Shown piece by piece: positions 31,418 to 33,570 of a stretch of DNA of 33,570 bases. The notes below the pieces were generated by a model. It did no database searches. It was not told where the DNA came from and saw nothing but the letters and a program-made list of their open reading frames with translations. Both the position numbers and the translations under genes were made by a program. Position 1 is the first letter of the stretch, and the number at the start of each line of letters is the position of its first letter. Source of the stretch: UBA4717 sp045580165 (GTDB taxonomy: Bacteria; Bacillota; Clostridia; Oscillospirales; CAG-272); NCBI GenBank assembly GCA_045580165.1, contig JAZNNG010000076.1, positions 1 to 33,570 of the forward strand. The letters are read 5' to 3'.

Positions 31418-33570
31418 TTGCAGAATCAAAATTATACCGATGAAACCCTCGTTATGCTGACCTTGACGGGAGATCAGTCTGCCTTTGAAAAACTGGTTTT
31501 CCGTTATCAGAACGCTGTCATCGCATCGGCAGTACAAATTACGCACAGCCGATTTATGGCAGAGGATGCGGCGCAGGATGCGTTTGTTACGGCATGGATG
31601 AAACTGAACACCCTGCAGCAGCCGGAGAAATTCTGTGCATGGGTATGCCGGATTGCCAAAAACTGCGCGCTGAACATGGTCACACGATACCGCGGCTTCA
31701 TCGACTTTGATCTGGTGGAAAACACCGATACCGCCGAGGATCCCCGCACAAATCCTGCAGAGCTGTATGCATTGTCCGAGGAAAAAGAAGAACTGCATAA
31801 AAGTCTCGGTAAGCTGCCCGAAAAGGTGGGACGCATCATTCGAATGTACTACTTTGACGGACTTTCCATTGCGGAGATCGCCGACAGAATGCGTATCTCC
31901 GAGGGAACCGTCAAACGGCAGCTCCATGACGGCAGAAAGCGAATCAGAAAGGAGCTTTGTGCAATGAACGAAACATACTACGATACGTTGGTACAGAGAG
32001 TCATGAAAAAGGTGGAAGAACTCAAACTGTGGCAGCTGCAGAACGATAAAAGCGGTTTCGCAGCTGTGTACAAGGATGTCCTGCGGGAAGTGGAGGAGCT
32101 GCCGGAATCGAACAACAAATACCACGCGCTGGCAGATGTGCTGATGCGCGGCTGGTGGTGGCTGCCCGGCGACAAAAACGATGCCTTGTTTGCGAGAATC
32201 CGCGATGCGGCAATCAAGGGAAAGAACGATGAAGTGATGGAATTTATCGTAACCCGTGAGGACAGCAAGGTCTGGGGCAGTGCGAAAATTGACTTCATCC
32301 GCGACAAACAGATTCCCATGCTGGAAGAAGCGGGACTGATTCACACGCTGGCAAGAGAATGGTTCTGGCTGGGACACCAGTATTTCCGCGACGGGCAGAC
32401 GGAAAACGGCTATGCGGCATTTGATAAGGTGCAGTCGCTTCTGACGCCGGCGGACAGATACTATGCACTGACGATGTATGCCAGAGATGTGGAGAAGAAA
32501 ATGGAAGAGGGATACCGCGATAAGAACAAGAAAAGGTATCTGAACAACGCCTCTGCGGATGAACTGCACTGGATGGACGGCAGTCTCAGGTACTGGAAAC
32601 AGGAGCAGTACGGGGAAGGCTATATGAACTCTCTCGACCGCGAACTGCCGAATATTTTCCACAACATCTCCCGATGTGACGGCTGGCTTTTTGATGAAAC
32701 GATGTCGGTTGGCGGAACGAAGGTGGGAACTGACGGCGCAACGCTGTTGTTTGCCGCTGAGAACGAGACAGTAGAAACTCCCTGCGGCGTTTTTGAGGAT
32801 TGTCAGCTCTGGATTACCAGCCTGTTTGCCCAGTACAGCGGTTACTGTGTCAACAAGGTCTGGTACAAATCCGGTGTCGGTATTGTAAAATACGAGCGCA
32901 CGGTAGATGATCTGACAGAGGTACGGCTTTTGAAGTCCTATAAAATCGTCAGCGGAAAAGGAATGCTTCCGTTAGCGGCTGGCAACACATGGGAATACGC
33001 GGATACCTACAACCACGATACCCTGATCTCCGAACTTGTGATTACCGTTACCCATGCCGATGATGAGACGGTGATACTTGCATCAAGAGATTTCGCAGAG
33101 CGATTCCGATATGATGAGAATAGCTGGCTTGATATGATTCAGCAGATCCGCAATGAATACTGGATCTACGAAAACGACAAAGGGAAACTGGGCGATATCA
33201 CCGTTCCACTGGAAAAGGTGGAAGCGTTGGCACAAACTCCCATGGAAAAGGCGCATTCAAAAGCCGCAGTTTCCGTTGCCCGTCGGATCATCGGCGGAGA
33301 AACAACCGACAGCGGTTATACAGGGCGCTGGAATTTCTTCTCCAAAAATGTTGTCTATCCGAAAAACAACAGGCTGAATTTCACACACAATCACCGCTGG
33401 TCGTTCGAATTGAAAAGAACGGGTGGTATGGGAGAAGCGGACACACCGCTGCTCTACAACGACATTTATGGTATTCTGCAGGATGCGGCAAACTGCATCT
33501 GGTCGGATGAATGGCGCATCGGTGCATCGCCCATCGTGGAATACGATTACTACGGCGACGCTGTCAGAAC
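31418..33570 (+). CDS. ECF-like sigma-70 factor fused to a large unknown C-terminal region (partial, runs off window)
   Basis: The frame is open from 31418 to the window edge: 717 codons with no stop. The TTG start is fixed by AAAGGAGG (31403-31410) 7 bases upstream. Residues of about 10-90 match sigma region 2 (FEKLVFRYQNAV, then AEDAAQDAFVTAW). Residues 124-180 match region 4 (LGKLPEKVGRIIRMYYFDGL, then a helix-turn-helix with SEGTVKRQLHDGRKRI). The rest is not a sigma domain: about 185-370 is helical and TPR-like, about 420-560 is beta-rich with TPCGVFEDC and YKSGVGIVKYE patterns seen in some secreted sandwich domains, and the remainder is unassigned. No membrane segment was seen. Leucine is mostly CTG, unlike neighbouring genes. 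It is probably a self-regulated sigma factor with a fused sensor or anti-sigma-like part; that role is inference. Confidence 0.85.
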   Translation, partial: MQNQNYTDETLVMLTLTGDQSAFEKLVFRYQNAVIASAVQITHSRFMAEDAAQDAFVTAWMKLNTLQQPEKFCAWVCRIAKNCALNMVTRYRGFIDFDLVENTDTAEDPRTNPAELYALSEEKEELHKSLGKLPEKVGRIIRMYYFDGLSIAEIADRMRISEGTVKRQLHDGRKRIRKELCAMNETYYDTLVQRVMKKVEELKLWQLQNDKSGFAAVYKDVLREVEELPESNNKYHALADVLMRGWWWLPGDKNDALFARIRDAAIKGKNDEVMEFIVTREDSKVWGSAKIDFIRDKQIPMLEEAGLIHTLAREWFWLGHQYFRDGQTENGYAAFDKVQSLLTPADRYYALTMYARDVEKKMEEGYRDKNKKRYLNNASADELHWMDGSLRYWKQEQYGEGYMNSLDRELPNIFHNISRCDGWLFDETMSVGGTKVGTDGATLLFAAENETVETPCGVFEDCQLWITSLFAQYSGYCVNKVWYKSGVGIVKYERTVDDLTEVRLLKSYKIVSGKGMLPLAAGNTWEYADTYNHDTLISELVITVTHADDETVILASRDFAERFRYDENSWLDMIQQIRNEYWIYENDKGKLGDITVPLEKVEALAQTPMEKAHSKAAVSVARRIIGGETTDSGYTGRWNFFSKNVVYPKNNRLNFTHNHRWSFELKRTGGMGEADTPLLYNDIYGILQDAANCIWSDEWRIGASPIVEYDYYGDAVR

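Noticed and set aside
31411..31443. Short ATG frame (10 codons) just after the ribosome site of the sigma gene
   Set aside because: The ATG touches GGAGG with no spacing. The TTG at 31418 has proper 7-base spacing and leads into sigma region 2.
31013..32662. A 549-codon open frame on the minus strand opposite the sigma-fusion gene
   Set aside because: It lacks recognisable domains and a ribosome site and extends into the non-coding leader. The plus-strand frame has clear sigma domains, a promoter and AAAGGAGG.

Overview
The window is the replication-origin neighbourhood of a Clostridia-type Firmicute, probably an uncultured gut Oscillospiraceae/Ruminococcaceae-like organism. The evidence is the gene order (rpmH, dnaA, dnaN, recF, remB, gyrB, gyrA with rnpA, yidD, yidC, jag and mnmE on the other side), clostridial protein families (CD1247-type acidic zinc-ribbon protein, dockerin protein, SpoVG, RemB) and intergenic mini-repeats of a kind common in such genomes. 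Genes left of dnaA read leftward and genes right of it read rightward, as expected for two forks leaving one origin.

Left arm (1-17.9 kb): a CDF metal exporter and a cytoplasmic clan GH-A glycosidase on the plus strand. Then, on the minus strand, come two blocks. One is recA-recX-rimO-pgsA followed closely by a secreted LRR-dockerin protein. The other is dnaA-dnaN-recF-remB-gyrB-gyrA followed by a lipoprotein whose start overlaps the end of gyrA. The dnaA-dnaN gap (16177-16466) carries a textbook origin core: two DnaA boxes, a short GC-containing spacer, a run of DnaA-trios, then AT-rich DNA. Inverted DnaA-box pairs lie on both sides of dnaA, and further boxes lie in front of gyrA and after gyrB.

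Right arm (18-29.5 kb): rpmH, rnpA, yidD, yidC and jag (ribosome, RNase P, membrane insertion), mnmE, divergent spoVG/murC, a YqeG phosphatase, an endonuclease IV-like protein, a small XRE regulator, efp, a zinc-ribbon protein and a small membrane protein that has a signal-peptide-like upstream extension but no ordinary start codon for it.

Right end (29.5-33.57 kb): this stretch looks foreign. A broken IS4-type transposase is followed by a large gene open to the window edge. Its first 180 residues are an ECF-like sigma factor (sigma2 plus sigma4), fused to more than 530 residues that I do not recognise. Its codon use (CTG-rich leucine) differs from the housekeeping genes.

The gaps at 1-290, 7.69-8.15, 13.59-13.93, 21.3-21.8, 23.2-23.8 and 27.1-27.35 kb hold a mosaic of short structured repeats (called R1-R7 here). 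Several form hairpins, one shows paired base changes, and one hairpin (R5) recurs just before the start codons of recA, remB, mnmE and, in part, the CDF gene. I saw no tRNA, rRNA or CRISPR array.
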